DNA of 64,000 nucleotides from Bartonella queenslandensis (GTDB taxonomy: Bacteria; Pseudomonadota; Alphaproteobacteria; Rhizobiales; Rhizobiaceae): the NCBI RefSeq assembly GCF_018155095.1, contig NZ_NAAI01000005.1:1-64000 (forward strand), written 5' to 3'. Positions 19,841 through 30,886 of this stretch are shown here, piece after piece; positions within the stretch are counted from its first letter, which is position 1; each line of letters begins with the position of its first letter. Both the position numbers and the translations under genes were made by a program. Under the pieces are notes generated by a model, which saw only the letters and a list, made by a program, of their open reading frames with translations, was not told the DNA's origin and made no database searches.

Positions 19841-22507
19841 ATGAATAGTGTTAATAATATCCGATCAACATTTTTGGATTATTTTGATCGTAATGGGCAT
19901 AAAGTTCTTTCTTCTAGTCCACTTGTTCCACGTAATGATCCTACACTTATGTTTACAAATGCAGGGATGGTGCAGTTTAAAAATGTTTTTACTGGACTTG
20001 AACAGCCTCCTTATAAAAAGGCTACAACGGCACAAAAATGTGTTCGGGCGGGTGGAAAACATAATGATCTTGATAATGTTGGTTACACGGCGCGCCATCA
20101 TACATTTTTTGAAATGCTGGGTAATTTTTCTTTCGGTGATTATTTCAAAGAAGAGGCTATTTTTTTATCATGGGATCTTTTAACAAAAGAATTTTCCCTA
20201 CCAAAAGATAAATTGTTGGTAACTGTTTATCAAAGTGATGATGTTGCTGCTGAATTATGGCGTAAAATTTCAGGTCTTCCAGATAAAAAAATCGTTCGTA
20301 TCGCGACAGCTGATAATTTTTGGGCGATGGGCGATACAGGGCCTTGTGGTCCCTGTTCGGAGATTTTTTATGATCATGGTGATAAAATTTGGGGTGGTCC
20401 TCCTGGAAGTATAGAAGAAGATGGTGATCGCTTTATTGAGATTTGGAATCTTGTTTTTATGCAGTATGAGCAGCTTTCTAAGGAAGAGCGTGTTGATTTA
20501 CCTCACCCTTCTATCGATACCGGTATGGGGTTAGAGCGTATTGCTGCGGTTTTACAGGGTGTTCATGATAATTATGACATTGATCTTTTTCGTGCATTAA
20601 TTAGAGCGTCAGAAGAAATTACAGGAATTAAGGCAAAGGGTGATTTTATTGCAAGCCATCGTGTTATTGCTGATCATCTTCGCTCATCTGCATTTTTGAT
20701 TGCGGATGGTGTTCTTCCTTCCAATGAAGGAAGAGGATATGTTTTACGTCGCATTATGCGTCGTGCTATGCGTCATGCACATCTTCTTGGTGCTAAAGAG
20801 CCTTTAATGTGGCAGCTTTTGCCTGCTCTCATCCGCGAAATGGGACAAGCTTATCCCGAATTGGTAAGGGCTGAATCTTTGATTTCAGAAATTTTGAAAT
20901 TAGAAGAAATGCGGTTTCGTAAAACGCTTGAGCGAGGACTGGGGTTGTTAAATGAAGAAAGTGCTCAGCTTAAGGAAGGAGATCATTTAAATGGTGAAGT
21001 TGCTTTCAAGCTTTATGATACCTATGGTTTTCCACTTGATTTGACGCAAGATGTGCTTCGGCGTCGTGGAATATCCGTTGATGTTGATACTTTTGATAAA
21101 GCGATGGAACGCCAGAAAGAGGAAGCGCGTGCTCATTGGTCTGGTTCAGGTGAAGCAGTGACGGAGACGATTTGGTTTTCTGTTCGTGATCAGGTAGGCG
21201 CTACAGAATTTTTAGGTTATGAGACAGAACAAGCTGAAGGTATCCTCACGGCGCTTGTGTGTGATGGTAAAATTGTTGATGAGGTTTCTGCAGGGCAGAA
21301 AGCTATTCTTGTGCTCAATCAGACTCCTTTTTATTGTGAATCTGGTGGGCAAATTGGTGATAACGGTATCATTTCTGGTGAAAATTTTATTTTTGAAGTG
21401 CATGATACTCAGAAAAAGGCTGATGGGGTTTTTATTCATCTTGGAAAAGTTAAATCTGGTTATGCCAAGACATCTGATTGTGTGCAATTAACCGTTGATG
21501 TTGTTCGTCGTAAAAAAATTCGTGCAAACCATTCAGCTACTCATTTGTTACATGAGGCTTTACGTCAAGTATTGGGATCTCATGTGACTCAAAAGGGCTC
21601 TCTTGTGTCGCCGGAACGGCTGCGTTTTGATTTTTCTCATCCAAAATCTGTTTCTTTGGAAGAATTGAAAAAAATCGAAGATTTAGCCAATGAGATTGTT
21701 TTGCGAAATAGTAAAGTGATAACACGTCTCATGGCTATCGATGACGCAATTTCTGAGGGGGCAATGGCACTCTTTGGGGAAAAATATGGTGATGAAGTTC
21801 GTGTTGTTTCTATGGGGATGCCACTTGAGCAGGAAGAATTAAAAAAGTATTGGTCCATTGAGCTTTGTGGAGGGACACATGTGGAAAGAACAGGTGATAT
21901 TGGTTTAATTTATATTGTTTCTGAAAGTTCAGTTTCAGCTGGAGTCCGTCGGATTGAAGCTTTAACAGGTGCAGCAGCGCGTCTTTATCTGTGTCGCCAA
22001 GATGAGCGTATTCATGAAATCGCTGATCTTTTAAAAACGTCTTCTTCTGATTTAGAAGAACGGGTGAGAGTTTTGCTTGATGATCGTCGTAAACTTGAAA
22101 AAGAGTTGAATGATGTACGCAAAAAAATGGTGTTGAGTGGGGGAATAACAGAAAGTGGTCAAGGTGATATTATTATTATCAATGGACTTTCTTTTATGGG
22201 ACGCATTGTTAAAAATATTTTACCAAGGGATCTTAAAGCACTTGTTGATTCTGGAAAAAAACAGATTGGGTCTGGGGTCGTTGCTTTTATTACCGTTTCA
22301 GAAGATGGCAAGGGGAGTGCCGTTGTTGGTGTTACGGATGATTTAACGGATAAATTAAATGCTGTTGATCTCGTTCGTATTCTTTCAAGTATGCTTGGTG
22401 GTCAAGGTGGAGGTGGCCGTCCTGATATGGCGCAGGCTGGTGGTCCTGATGGGAACAAAGCTGATGAGGCCTTTGCAGCACTAAAAGATTTTCTTGAAAA
22501 AACTTAA
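19841..22507 (+). CDS. alaS: Alanine-tRNA ligase
   Basis: 888 residues from the ATG at 19841 ([15 protein letters not shown]), chosen by the conserved start of the catalytic domain. In-frame ATGs at 19793 and 19817 lie closer to a GGGGG-type ribosome-binding site, so a 16- or 8-residue extension remains possible. The enzyme charges tRNA-Ala. The class II core has [11 protein letters not shown] and [17 protein letters not shown]. The editing domain zinc ligands are in NHSATHLLH and [13 protein letters not shown]. The C-terminal domain ends with [16 protein letters not shown]. Confidence 0.96.
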   Translation: MNSVNNIRSTFLDYFDRNGHKVLSSSPLVPRNDPTLMFTNAGMVQFKNVFTGLEQPPYKKATTAQKCVRAGGKHNDLDNVGYTARHHTFFEMLGNFSFGDYFKEEAIFLSWDLLTKEFSLPKDKLLVTVYQSDDVAAELWRKISGLPDKKIVRIATADNFWAMGDTGPCGPCSEIFYDHGDKIWGGPPGSIEEDGDRFIEIWNLVFMQYEQLSKEERVDLPHPSIDTGMGLERIAAVLQGVHDNYDIDLFRALIRASEEITGIKAKGDFIASHRVIADHLRSSAFLIADGVLPSNEGRGYVLRRIMRRAMRHAHLLGAKEPLMWQLLPALIREMGQAYPELVRAESLISEILKLEEMRFRKTLERGLGLLNEESAQLKEGDHLNGEVAFKLYDTYGFPLDLTQDVLRRRGISVDVDTFDKAMERQKEEARAHWSGSGEAVTETIWFSVRDQVGATEFLGYETEQAEGILTALVCDGKIVDEVSAGQKAILVLNQTPFYCESGGQIGDNGIISGENFIFEVHDTQKKADGVFIHLGKVKSGYAKTSDCVQLTVDVVRRKKIRANHSATHLLHEALRQVLGSHVTQKGSLVSPERLRFDFSHPKSVSLEELKKIEDLANEIVLRNSKVITRLMAIDDAISEGAMALFGEKYGDEVRVVSMGMPLEQEELKKYWSIELCGGTHVERTGDIGLIYIVSESSVSAGVRRIEALTGAAARLYLCRQDERIHEIADLLKTSSSDLEERVRVLLDDRRKLEKELNDVRKKMVLSGGITESGQGDIIIINGLSFMGRIVKNILPRDLKALVDSGKKQIGSGVVAFITVSEDGKGSAVVGVTDDLTDKLNAVDLVRILSSMLGGQGGGGRPDMAQAGGPDGNKADEAFAALKDFLEKT

Positions 22508-23184
22508 AAAATAAAATCTTTTCTCATAAGTGTTTTTTACGTTTTTATGTTAGATGAGCGTTTAAGAATTACGAATATCTGTTTGGTGGTGTCTTGGCTG
22601 AAATGCAAATACAGTCTCATTGAGAGAGATAAAATCGTAAAGATAAAGAAATAGTGTTCGTTAGCGAGATGATTGTGCGGTGCTTCGTTGCTTTTGTTTA
22701 TGAGCTAGATCGATCATATCTTTCATGAAGAATAGTATCTACTCTATTGATTTTAAAAGAAACATCTCTAGCCTATTTCACAATAGGAATTGCGAAGGGG
22801 ATAACGCAAGATTTATTGCATAACAGTCTCTTAAGTTCACGAAATTATAAGCTAATTGTTTTTTCGTTTTCAAATTGCTTAGATTATTGCTCACTCTTCA
22901 TATGAGGTTCGTTTTTTAGAGTCATTTTATTGGTTTCTTTTGCAGATTATCTGTAAGAGAATAGGTTTTTATTATAGATTTAAAAAACGTATATTAGTGA
23001 TATAAATCAAATAAATAATGAATAAAATTAAATATTTATATGAGTTCAAGTTCTTCTATGTGCACTTGGCGCATTAAAAATAGATTATGGCATTCTTAGA
23101 GTTTTTTTCATTTGTACGAAAGCATTTTTGCAATGTTTTGTATTGAGATATTTTTTTGCGTGAGATTTGTGAAGACTATCATTT
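22508..23184. other. Spacer between alaS and ndvA, no gene recognised
   Basis: About 680 AT-rich bases between the 3' ends of two convergent genes. All frames are broken by stops, and I recognise no RNA gene, repeat or strong terminator in it. Confidence 0.5.
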
Positions 23185-24978
23185 TTATGATGCTATGGCT
23201 TCATGTAAGGAGATGACGTTTTCATTTTCTCCTTCTCTTTCTGGTGGCGTAATTGTTAAACCACTTGCTTTTAAAAATTTAGAAAAACGGCCTGCTTTAT
23301 CGATCAATTCTTGAAAGTTTCCTTTTTCAATTAAATAACCATGTTCCAGAAAGAGTACCACATCAGCATTACGGACTGTTGAGAGGCGATGTGCTATAAT
23401 GAAAGTGGTGCGGTTATGGCTTATGCAATCAAGAGCATCTTTGACACGTGCTTCTGTTTCAACATCAAGAGCACTTGTTGCTTCATCTAGAATGAGAATG
23501 GGAGCATTTTTTAAAACTGCGCGTGCAATTGCTAAGCGTTGTTTTTCCCCACCTGATAATTGAGATCCCCGTTCGCCCACCATTGTGTTATAATCATCAG
23601 CTTTTTTTAGAATAAAATCGTGAGCTTCTGCTATTTTTGCTGCTTCATAAAGTTCTTCGTTTGTTGCATTTTCTTTTCCTATTGAAATATTGTCATGAAT
23701 AGTTCGGTTAAAAAGACCTGCATCTTGAAATACTGTTGCTAGAGATTGGCGTAAAGATTCTCGATTGATTGAGCTTATATTGATTCCATCAATGGAAATA
23801 TGCCCAAAGGTAGGGTCGTATACGCGTTGCAACAGATTGATTAATGTTGTCTTTCCAGCCCCTGTTGGTCCTACAATTGCAACAGTTTGTCCTACTTTCA
23901 CTTCAAAGGAAATGTCAAAAACACCTTGAGAAGAATTTGGAAATTTATAGGTAACGTGATGAAATTGTATGGCTCCCTTAACATTTTGGAGGGAAGGGAG
24001 ATTTTGTGGTTCGTTGAAATGAAAGGTTGAATCTTCCATTTCAAAAAATTCTTGCAGTTTTGCTTGTGAGGATATTGCACAATGAATAAAATTGCTCATT
24101 TGGTCTAGGCGGCTAATCATGAGTTGTGCAAACCCAACAAAAGCAACGACTTCGCCTACCCGTAATTGATCTTTTGCAACAAAAAAAGCCCCAAGGAGTA
24201 AAACACAAACGATTGAAACTGTTGAAGCCATTCGGTTTAATCCACTGGCGAGCGCCCACCAATTGAGAACAGGATTTTGTACTTTAAGCAGAGCATTTGT
24301 ATGTTGATGCAATATGAAAGTTTCTTCTTTTATTCGACTATAACTTTGTACAATAGAAACATTAGAGATTGAATCACTGACATGGTTAAAAAGATTGTGA
24401 TGATAGCATTCTACAGCAGCTTGTCCGTCTTTTGTTTTTCGCATCACTAAACGTGCAATTAAGACATAAATAATGGCAAGTACAACCAAAACTATTGAAA
24501 GGCGCCAATTCATATTAAAGGCTATAGGGATAAGAACCAATAAGGCGACAAGTGTTGAGAGATGTTGGCGCATAAAATCAAGCCATATGGTTGACATGGA
24601 GTCTATCGCGCGCAAAAGTGTATGGAGTGCGTTGGACGTTCCGCGTTGTTGATGCCAAATTAAAGGCATGGCAATGATACGTTCAAAAGATTCTGTTAAA
24701 ACTGTTAAACGGCGTCTATGGGTTAAGCGGTCTGCACCACGAGCAACAAGGACATAAGCGATAATATGGGAAAGACCAAAACAAACCCAAATGGCAAGAG
24801 TAGAGATGATCCCTGATTTTTCTGCAATGGAGTCAATAACGTGTCCAAATAAAATAGGTTCTGCAATGGCAATAATAGCCAACATAATATTAGCGATACA
24901 GATTAAAAGAGATACATTTTTTTCTCTGTTTAGGTAAGTAAGAACACGTGCATAGGTTTTGAATAAGGACACTGTCAA
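23185..24978 (-). CDS. ndvA: ABC exporter, NdvA/ChvA-type beta-1,2-glucan exporter
   Basis: 597 residues, a half-size ABC exporter with fused domains. Residues 1-310 form a six-TM ABC transmembrane domain including LVARGADRLTHRRRLTVLTE, typical of NdvA. The ATPase domain has Walker A GPTGAGKTTL, signature LSGGEKQRLAIARA and Walker B ILILDEATSALD. NdvA/ChvA in Rhizobiales exports cyclic beta-1,2-glucan to the periplasm. The assignment rests on N-terminal similarity recalled from that family; a general lipid or peptide exporter is the alternative. No cyclic glucan synthase is in the window. Confidence 0.8.
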   Translation of the reverse strand: MTVSLFKTYARVLTYLNREKNVSLLICIANIMLAIIAIAEPILFGHVIDSIAEKSGIISTLAIWVCFGLSHIIAYVLVARGADRLTHRRRLTVLTESFERIIAMPLIWHQQRGTSNALHTLLRAIDSMSTIWLDFMRQHLSTLVALLVLIPIAFNMNWRLSIVLVVLAIIYVLIARLVMRKTKDGQAAVECYHHNLFNHVSDSISNVSIVQSYSRIKEETFILHQHTNALLKVQNPVLNWWALASGLNRMASTVSIVCVLLLGAFFVAKDQLRVGEVVAFVGFAQLMISRLDQMSNFIHCAISSQAKLQEFFEMEDSTFHFNEPQNLPSLQNVKGAIQFHHVTYKFPNSSQGVFDISFEVKVGQTVAIVGPTGAGKTTLINLLQRVYDPTFGHISIDGINISSINRESLRQSLATVFQDAGLFNRTIHDNISIGKENATNEELYEAAKIAEAHDFILKKADDYNTMVGERGSQLSGGEKQRLAIARAVLKNAPILILDEATSALDVETEARVKDALDCISHNRTTFIIAHRLSTVRNADVVLFLEHGYLIEKGNFQELIDKAGRFSKFLKASGLTITPPEREGENENVISLHEAIAS

Positions 24979-25208
24979 TTATCTCCATTCGCTGTTAGGC
25001 ATAAAGGTTTTTGATTTTTATAACGCTGAATTGTTAGCTAATAAAATTTGAACGTTAAGAAAAGGAAATTTTGGATACTCATTGTAATATGGTGTGATAA
25101 AGCTAACGAGAATATGAATTTTTGTGTTTATAAAGACGCAAAAATAGATCAATAAAATTATCAGGAAAAAATATTGAGTGGGGAAAATTATCAGGTAAGG
25201 GAACTTTC

Positions 25209-26192
25209 ATGGCAGGCGTGGAAATAAAAAAGGTTGAAACAGACGAAAATGGAATGCGTTTAGACCGTTGGTTTAAAGTGCATTATCCAGAACTTGGATT
25301 TGGAGCTTTGCAAAAATTGTTGCGTTCTGGTCAGATACGGGTTGATGGTGGACGTGTTAAAGCCGATACGCGTCTTTGTATAGGGCAGTCTGTTCGTATT
25401 CCACCTCTCCCTTTTGATTATACGACAAGTCTTCCAATAACGGATAAAACACTTCGTGGGCAGGGTGATGAAACTGTTTTGAAAAAAATGCTGCTTTATG
25501 AAGATCCAAAAGTCTTTGTTTTTAACAAACCAGCAGGTCTCGCTGTACAAGGTGGTTCTGGTTTAACACGTCATATGGATAGTATGCTTGAGGTGTGGCG
25601 CAATAAAAAAGGTGAAAAGCCGCGTTTGGTTCATCGTCTTGATCGTGAGACGTCGGGTGTGCTTGTTGTTGCGCGATCAAGAGGTGCGGCTCAAGCCTTA
25701 ACAGCTGCTTTTAGAGCGCGGGAAACAAAAAAGATTTATTGGGCGTTGGTTCGGGGGGTTCCTAAAAAAAAGCAGGACAAAATTTCAACGTGGATGGTTA
25801 AGGAAATAACTGCACAAGGTGACAAAATGCGTGTTTGTGAACATGGGGTGCCAGATTCACATCATGCGGTTTCCTACTATCGCATTTTAGATACGCGAGG
25901 GCGAGCTCTTTCGTGGCTTGAAATGGAACCTTATACGGGGAGAACACATCAGCTCCGTGTGCACGCCGCCTATATGGATCATCCTATCATTGGCGATACA
26001 AAGTATTTTTTTTCTGATAGCAATTGGACATTACCAGGAGGAATGCAAAACCGTCTTCATCTTCATGCACGTCGTATTCGTATTCCTCACCCTTCAGGAG
26101 GAATATTGGATATTGTTGCACCTTTACCACCTCATATGGTTCAAAGTTTTAATCTTTTATCTTTTAATGAGAGTGATGCTGACACAGAGTAA
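25209..26192 (+). CDS. rluC: 23S rRNA pseudouridine synthase, RluC type
   Basis: 327 residues. An N-terminal S4 RNA-binding domain (about residues 15-75, with RLDRWFKVHYP) is followed by the RluA-family catalytic domain. The catalytic aspartate is in HRLDRETSGVLVVARS, and EPYTGRTHQLRVHAA is the second hallmark. The family makes pseudouridines in 23S rRNA; RluC and RluD cannot be separated strictly by eye, and the length and S4 domain favour RluC. It is divergent from ndvA with a 230-base spacer. Confidence 0.88.
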   Translation: MAGVEIKKVETDENGMRLDRWFKVHYPELGFGALQKLLRSGQIRVDGGRVKADTRLCIGQSVRIPPLPFDYTTSLPITDKTLRGQGDETVLKKMLLYEDPKVFVFNKPAGLAVQGGSGLTRHMDSMLEVWRNKKGEKPRLVHRLDRETSGVLVVARSRGAAQALTAAFRARETKKIYWALVRGVPKKKQDKISTWMVKEITAQGDKMRVCEHGVPDSHHAVSYYRILDTRGRALSWLEMEPYTGRTHQLRVHAAYMDHPIIGDTKYFFSDSNWTLPGGMQNRLHLHARRIRIPHPSGGILDIVAPLPPHMVQSFNLLSFNESDADTE

Positions 26193-27764
26193 AAAAAACT
26201 TTATTTATTTTTTTATTGGTGCAAATTTTGTCTATAAATTTGATAAGATGGATAGAGATCCTTTAAAGAGAGTTTTTTGATCGTTAATCGTTATGAGAGG
26301 TTTGTGTTTTTGAGTGATGAATTTTCACATATCATAAGTTTTCTTATCTACAGTTTTTATTCATGTTGATTGCATTGTTATTTTTGGACATGGTGCATTT
26401 TTAATACTCTAAGCTTATGAAGATATTCCTTTGAATTATACGTAGGATTCCATGTTGGGGAGGTTGTCTGTTGAGGAAGATAAATGAGATGAGTTTTGAA
26501 AAGCATTTACTGAAAATGTAAATACAAATTTTAATTTTTCATGGAAGATTAGGTGAGGTATTTTATAGGAACTTTCTGGGAGCGTGGTTTCTCAACAAAT
26601 TCTTGTCAATTCAACGGTACATTCTCTGTGTCTACTCCCTCACTTGAAGAGATGCTTCGTGTTAAATTTAAAGAATTTACTTAATTATTGCTTTGGCATG
26701 TTTTTCTATGCAAGGAATGGATTACTCGCTGTTCTAAGTGATAGAGCCATGTTCTTTACGGATGTAGTCATTGGGACACTTTCGCCATTTATTATTCAAC
26801 TTCTTTAGATCAATATTGGTTTGAATTTAGATGACAGCTTGATGACAAAAGCCAATGATGAAATGGCATACAATTTAGTATTATTCATAATACGAGCCAG
26901 ATGTGTTCTTTTTCGATTATATTGCTAGAAAATTACTAAATACGGGTCATTTTTACCTGTGTGAAGTGTATTTATAGGTAAAATAGTGCATATTTTGTTG
27001 GTCAATTGAAATATTATGATGTAGGTGAATGATTTCTTTAAATAATAAGCCAATTAACTCAATAAAGCTTCTAAGTCACCCGATAGAGAGCTAAGAGTTG
27101 TACTAAACACTATGATAGCAATCATAAAGACAACAATTATATAGAGATTTTTCACACATTGAACAGGTTAATGTGATTAATAATTTATTGAGAAATAAAA
27201 GGATTTACCAAGTCAAGTCACCGTAAAATGATATAAATAATCTCAATAACCTCATAAATATATTTGTTTTTGTGTGTGTAAATCAAGAGAAGTTTTTTAA
27301 TTTTTCTTATGCATAACTCATTTTATTTTATGATTTTGTTTAAAATAAAGATAAATTGATATACTATATTAACAGTATTATAAAATCATTACATTTAATC
27401 ATTATCGTGATTATTTCCATATATTCAATGAGCTTATCTTATGATATCTAAGATTACAGTAAAGAAAAATCTAATAAAAAGCTATTATCATTCTTAAAGT
27501 TATATTTTAACTAATACTTATAATTTTATAATATATACTTAGTAAAATATTATAAAAATGTTATTTATCTATTTATTTAATTATTTTTCTGTAGAGATAT
27601 ATTATTGATAAAATTGTATTTTTAAATTTGGCTAAAAAATAAAGAGAAAAATAAATCTGGGTAGCCTCTTTTTCAACAAATAAAAATAATGCGTTCATTT
27701 GATATCGTAAAATAAAATGATAACGATCATATGTTTTTGATTATCAATGATGAAAATAATTGTG
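26193..27764. other. Long AT-rich accessory spacer, decayed sequence
   Basis: About 1.6 kb with no convincing gene. Short frames such as 26584-26808 (74 codons from a GTG) have no recognisable family and no good ribosome-binding site. The second half is extremely AT-rich. It precedes the divK-leader repeats and is probably a graveyard of lost genes. Confidence 0.5.
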
Positions 27765-28016
27765 AGTTTATTGAGATTCATTAGATACCTATGAATTTTG
27801 CGTATCCACTCAAAAATATAGAATAATATAATTTTACGATTATTGTGGAGTTCAGTTTGATAAATTGAAAAACATAATGCTGAACATGACAAATATTTGC
27901 AAAAAATGCTTTTATTAGGCGTTATTTCGTTTCTTTGTGGTTTACATTTTTTATCTTGGTTGAAGAGAGAAGGTATATTCATTTTTATTTTATCTTAAAA
28001 TCCTAAAACACTATTA
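27765..28016 (+). repeat. Duplicated divK leader, copy 1
   Basis: This matches the region upstream of intact divK (30607-30886). Shared landmarks in the same order are TGATGAAAAT, GTATCCACTyAAAAAATATAG, TTACAAATATTTrCAAAAAATGCTTTTA-like sequence and TCTTTGTGGTTTACA. It is followed immediately by a broken divK 5' end, showing that leader and gene were duplicated together. Confidence 0.75.
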
Positions 28017-28140
28017 ATATCAAAAAGTCATGATCGTAGAAGATAATGAGCTTAAACCCAAGTTATTCTAGGATTCTTCAGAAATAAATTGCTGTAAAAT
28101 CATTGAAATGTTTAATGGCTTTATGGATTAAAGTTGGCAT
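28017..28140 (+). pseudogene. divK 5' fragment, copy 1 (broken)
   Basis: Aligns with the first about 40 codons of divK at 30887. AAAGTCATGATCGTAGAAGA is shared, followed by GAGCTTAAxxxxAAGTTATTC and TTTAATGGCTTTATG. The start codon has become ATA, a base is lost from the lysine-codon A run, and an in-frame TAG follows. Similarity ends near 28140. It cannot encode a receiver domain. Confidence 0.85.
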
Positions 28141-28496
28141 TTTCATCAATATTATTTCTTATCTTACCTCCTTTAGCTTTTCTAATCAAAGAGCTAAACT
28201 TGTGTTTACGCTAATTTTTACTTGGTTAGCGAATTATTCTCAACATATGATAAGGAAAAAATTAGCTTACTATACGCTACCAATACAAAAAAATCCATTA
28301 TGTATAATAAAAAGGATAATTTAGCAATATTTTTTATGTTGTGATTTTAAAATATTGTGATTAAGAGAATTGTTTCTCTCGAAGAAAAAAATATAATTTA
28401 AACAATATAATAATCATATTATCGTAATAAAATTTTATCATTTAAAAAAATATAAATAGAGTAATTGACAAAACAAATTAAATATGGAATGAGTAA

Positions 28497-28536
28497 AATA
28501 TAATACAAAATGATAATTATTTTTTTGTATTATATT
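28497..28536 (+). promoter_or_regulatory. Perfect 14-bp hairpin upstream of small exported gene 1
   Basis: AATATAATACAAAA (28497-28510) pairs perfectly with TTTTGTATTATATT (28523-28536) around a 12-base loop starting TGATAATT. The second gene copy keeps the hairpin at 29851-29889 with the same loop start and a C-to-T change that gives a G-U pair. A TTGACA lies about 30 bases upstream in both copies. It could be a leader attenuator, a regulator site or a terminator of upstream transcription. Confidence 0.5.
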
Positions 28537-28639
28537 ATTACTCTCTTCACAATAGAAAAATATACATCATTGATAGATGTATGCAGTGTTTGCTGTTTAG
28601 GGAGTAAGTGTTTGTTAAATATCATAATAGGTTGTTATA

Positions 28640-28999
28640 ATGAAAATATTTAAACATTGTATATCATGCGTTGTTGCGGTAGCTATCTTCTTTTCTCAGA
28701 TTTTAGGAGCCAATGCCGATTCTTTAAATGGTAGATTTCAAAACGATGATTTCATTTCTGTAATGAAAGAAGAAAATGGAGTTATTAAAACTGTTAAGGC
28801 AATTATTAGTCAAATTTCAGGACAAAGCGGAGAAAGAGATGTCCAAAAGGTGGCAGGTTTGATAGGGATGGAGGCAGCGATTTTTGGCTTGATTGCATAT
28901 CTTGCATATTTCTTTTCTAGAAAGCCTCCGACTCATCACCAAAAGCCAGGTGAAAGAGCATTCACTGCTTTTGCTCGAAGTGCATGGGCTCTTAATTAA
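28640..28999 (+). CDS. Small exported single-TM protein, copy 1
   Basis: 119 residues of unknown function. A signal peptide covers about residues 1-27 (hydrophobic core, then FFSQILGANA, cut likely after GANA). The mature part is polar to about residue 68. A hydrophobic helix follows (GMEAAIFGLIAYLAYFF), then a basic proline-rich tail SRKPPTHHQKPGE. It is about two-thirds identical to the protein at 29997 and shares its signal region with the one at 41794. A terminator follows. An envelope-anchored accessory protein is likely; I do not know its role. Confidence 0.75.
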   Translation: MKIFKHCISCVVAVAIFFSQILGANADSLNGRFQNDDFISVMKEENGVIKTVKAIISQISGQSGERDVQKVAGLIGMEAAIFGLIAYLAYFFSRKPPTHHQKPGERAFTAFARSAWALN

Positions 29000-29055
29000 A
29001 AAGTGTTGATTTGATAAACTTTAAATTATTCTGTTTTTGAATTTTTCATATTAAT

Positions 29056-29090
29056 AAACCGTGATTTGAAATCACGGTTTAGCTGTTTTT
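29056..29090 (+). terminator. Terminator after small exported gene 1
   Basis: AAACCGTGATTT pairs with AAATCACGGTTT with almost no loop, and a T-rich tail (GCTGTTTTTAT) follows. The same element, AAACCGTGA/TCACGGTTT, recurs after the second copy. Confidence 0.75.
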
Positions 29091-29214
29091 ATATTTATTG
29101 ATATGTCCATTAAGCCTTAATTCTGTGGTTTCTACTCTTTTTAATTATTATTAAAGAAATACTTTATTGGGAATAATATAGTCTTTTTGAGGTTTGAAAT
29201 TTTTTATTATTTAT

Positions 29215-29282
29215 ATTGGATAAAGAGAATGTGTATTCATTTTTATTTCTTTATTTTATCTTAAAAACGTAGAATTATATTA
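29215..29282 (+). repeat. Duplicated divK leader, copy 2 (short)
   Basis: Only the 3' part of the divK leader is kept. ATTCATTTxTATTTCTxTATTTTATCT matches the sequence just before intact divK, and the broken divK copy 2 follows at once. Confidence 0.7.
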
Positions 29283-29425
29283 ATATTAAAAAGTCATCTT
29301 TGTGGAAGATAACGGACTTAAACTTAAGTTATTCCCTGATTTTTAGAAGCGAATGGCTGTAAGAAACATTGAAATGTGTAATGGCTTTATGGCGTTAGAT
29401 TGGCGCATGATATTTCCAAAAGGGA
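29283..29425 (+). pseudogene. divK 5' fragment, copy 2 (broken)
   Basis: Aligns with divK codons 1 to about 45. Shared blocks are GTGGAAGATAACG, AAGTTATTCCxTGAT, GAAGCGAxTGGCTxT, TAATGGCTTTATGGCxTTAGATTTGGCGCAT (with a base lost). The start codon is ATA and an in-frame TAG follows GATTTT. It is closer to intact divK than copy 1 in its last part. Similarity ends after the GGCGCAT block. Confidence 0.85.
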
Positions 29426-29850
29426 AGAAAAGCTTATTCATCAATGTTATTTTTATAATTATCTTCGTTTAGCTTTTTCAATTAAAGAGTTAAGCTTTTG
29501 CTTATGCTAATGCTTTACTCGGTTAACTACTTATTCAAAACTATAATAAAGAAAAAATATTTTGTTAGAACATTTTAATAATGTAGTTTTTTCTATAAAG
29601 TTAAAAAACATTTATTTTACTATATAATACAAAAAATAAAAAACATTATATGTGACCAAAAAACAACATAATGATATTTTTTATATTATGATTTTTAAGA
29701 ATATTTTTTATTTTAATTATAAAAATACAATAAAAACAATAAGATAATTATAATTTTAATATATTTTACAACTAAATTATATAAATATAAAAATACAAAT
29801 CAAATAATTGACAATATTAAATAAATATGTAACAGATTTATTAAAGTTAT

Positions 29851-29889
29851 AATATAATATAAAATGATAATTAAAATTTGTATTATATT
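29851..29889 (+). promoter_or_regulatory. Conserved hairpin upstream of small exported gene 2
   Basis: AATATAATATAAAA pairs with TTTGTATTATATT with one G-U pair. The loop starts TGATAATT as in the first copy (28497-28536). Conservation of pairing in otherwise diverged AT-rich DNA suggests that the structure is or was selected. Confidence 0.45.
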
Positions 29890-29996
29890 TTTATTTTCAA
29901 AATATAAATATACATTATTGATAAATGATATGATGTGTTTTGTTTAGAGAATAAAGTAACGAAAGTTTATTTTTTTAATTATTGTAATAGGTTGTT

Positions 29997-30356
29997 ATGA
30001 TGAAAATATGTAAGCATTGTATAGTATATTTGGTTGCAGTGGCTATTTTCTTTTCACAGGTTTTAGGAGCCAATGCCGATTCTTTAAATGGTAAATTGCA
30101 AAATGATGATTTTAATCCTGTAGCAACACAAGAAAATGGAGTTACTAAAGCTGTTAATATGATTATTAACCAATTTGAAGGACAAAGTGCCGAGAAAAAT
30201 GTCCAAAAGGTTGCGGCTTTAATGGGGATGGAGGCAGCGATTTTTGGTTTAATCGCATATCTTGTATATTTCTTTTCTAGAAAGCCGCCAAGTCCTTCCA
30301 GAGGGATGAGTGGAAAAATATTCGATGCTATTAATTATAGTGCATGGGCTTGGTAA
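29997..30356 (+). CDS. Small exported single-TM protein, copy 2
   Basis: 119 residues (118 if the second ATG at 30000, which matches copy 1, is used). It has the same layout as the protein at 28640. A signal peptide ends in SQVLGANA, a polar middle part follows, then the helix GMEAAIFGLIAYLVYFF and a basic tail SRKPPSPSRG. Substitutions are spread but the frame is intact and the helix is nearly unchanged, which suggests selection on the protein. Unknown function; it lies 530 bases before divK. Confidence 0.75.
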   Translation: MMKICKHCIVYLVAVAIFFSQVLGANADSLNGKLQNDDFNPVATQENGVTKAVNMIINQFEGQSAEKNVQKVAALMGMEAAIFGLIAYLVYFFSRKPPSPSRGMSGKIFDAINYSAWAW

Positions 30357-30416
30357 TTAAGGATATTTCCTTGATGAATTTTAAATTATTCTGTTATTGA
30401 ATGTTTTATATTAAAT

Positions 30417-30452
30417 AAACCGTGATGTTTAGTCACGGTTTATTTATTTTTA
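30417..30452 (+). terminator. Terminator after small exported gene 2
   Basis: AAACCGTGA pairs with TCACGGTTT (loop TGTTTAG), followed by ATTTATTTTTAAT. It corresponds to the terminator at 29056. Confidence 0.7.
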
Positions 30453-30886
30453 ATGATATTGATAAGCTTTTATATCATTAAGATATTGTTGGGGGGATGG
30501 TAGTATAAGGCGCGTTAAATTTAAATAATCAGCTGCTTTTTAAAGTTAATTAAATTTTTTCTCTTCACAACACGCATTTGAGATAAGTTTTCAGTTGATA
30601 TTTTTTTATGATGAAAATGCATATGCTTTAATTGAGATATCCATAAACGGTGTGTATCCACTTAAAAAATATAGGGTAATACAATCTTATGGTTATTGGG
30701 GATTTTATTCTGATGAACCGAAAAAACATAGTGATGTATCTTACAAATATTTACAAAAAATGCTTTTACTGAAAACTTTTAGTCTCTTTGTGGTTTACAA
30801 TTTTTTTTATCATTTTATCTTAAGAAAACAGAATATGGATTCATTTCTATTTCTCTATTTTATCTGAGAAGGGCGGAGTTATACGA

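Noticed and set aside
27695-27982. 95-codon minus-strand frame
   Set aside because: It is antisense to sequence that aligns with the divK leader, so the frame is incidental.
30595-30867. 90-codon frame just upstream of divK
   Set aside because: It is part of the divK leader that is duplicated, with broken frames, at 27765-28016. It has no family and begins without a ribosome-binding site, so I treat it as leader or remnant, not a gene.
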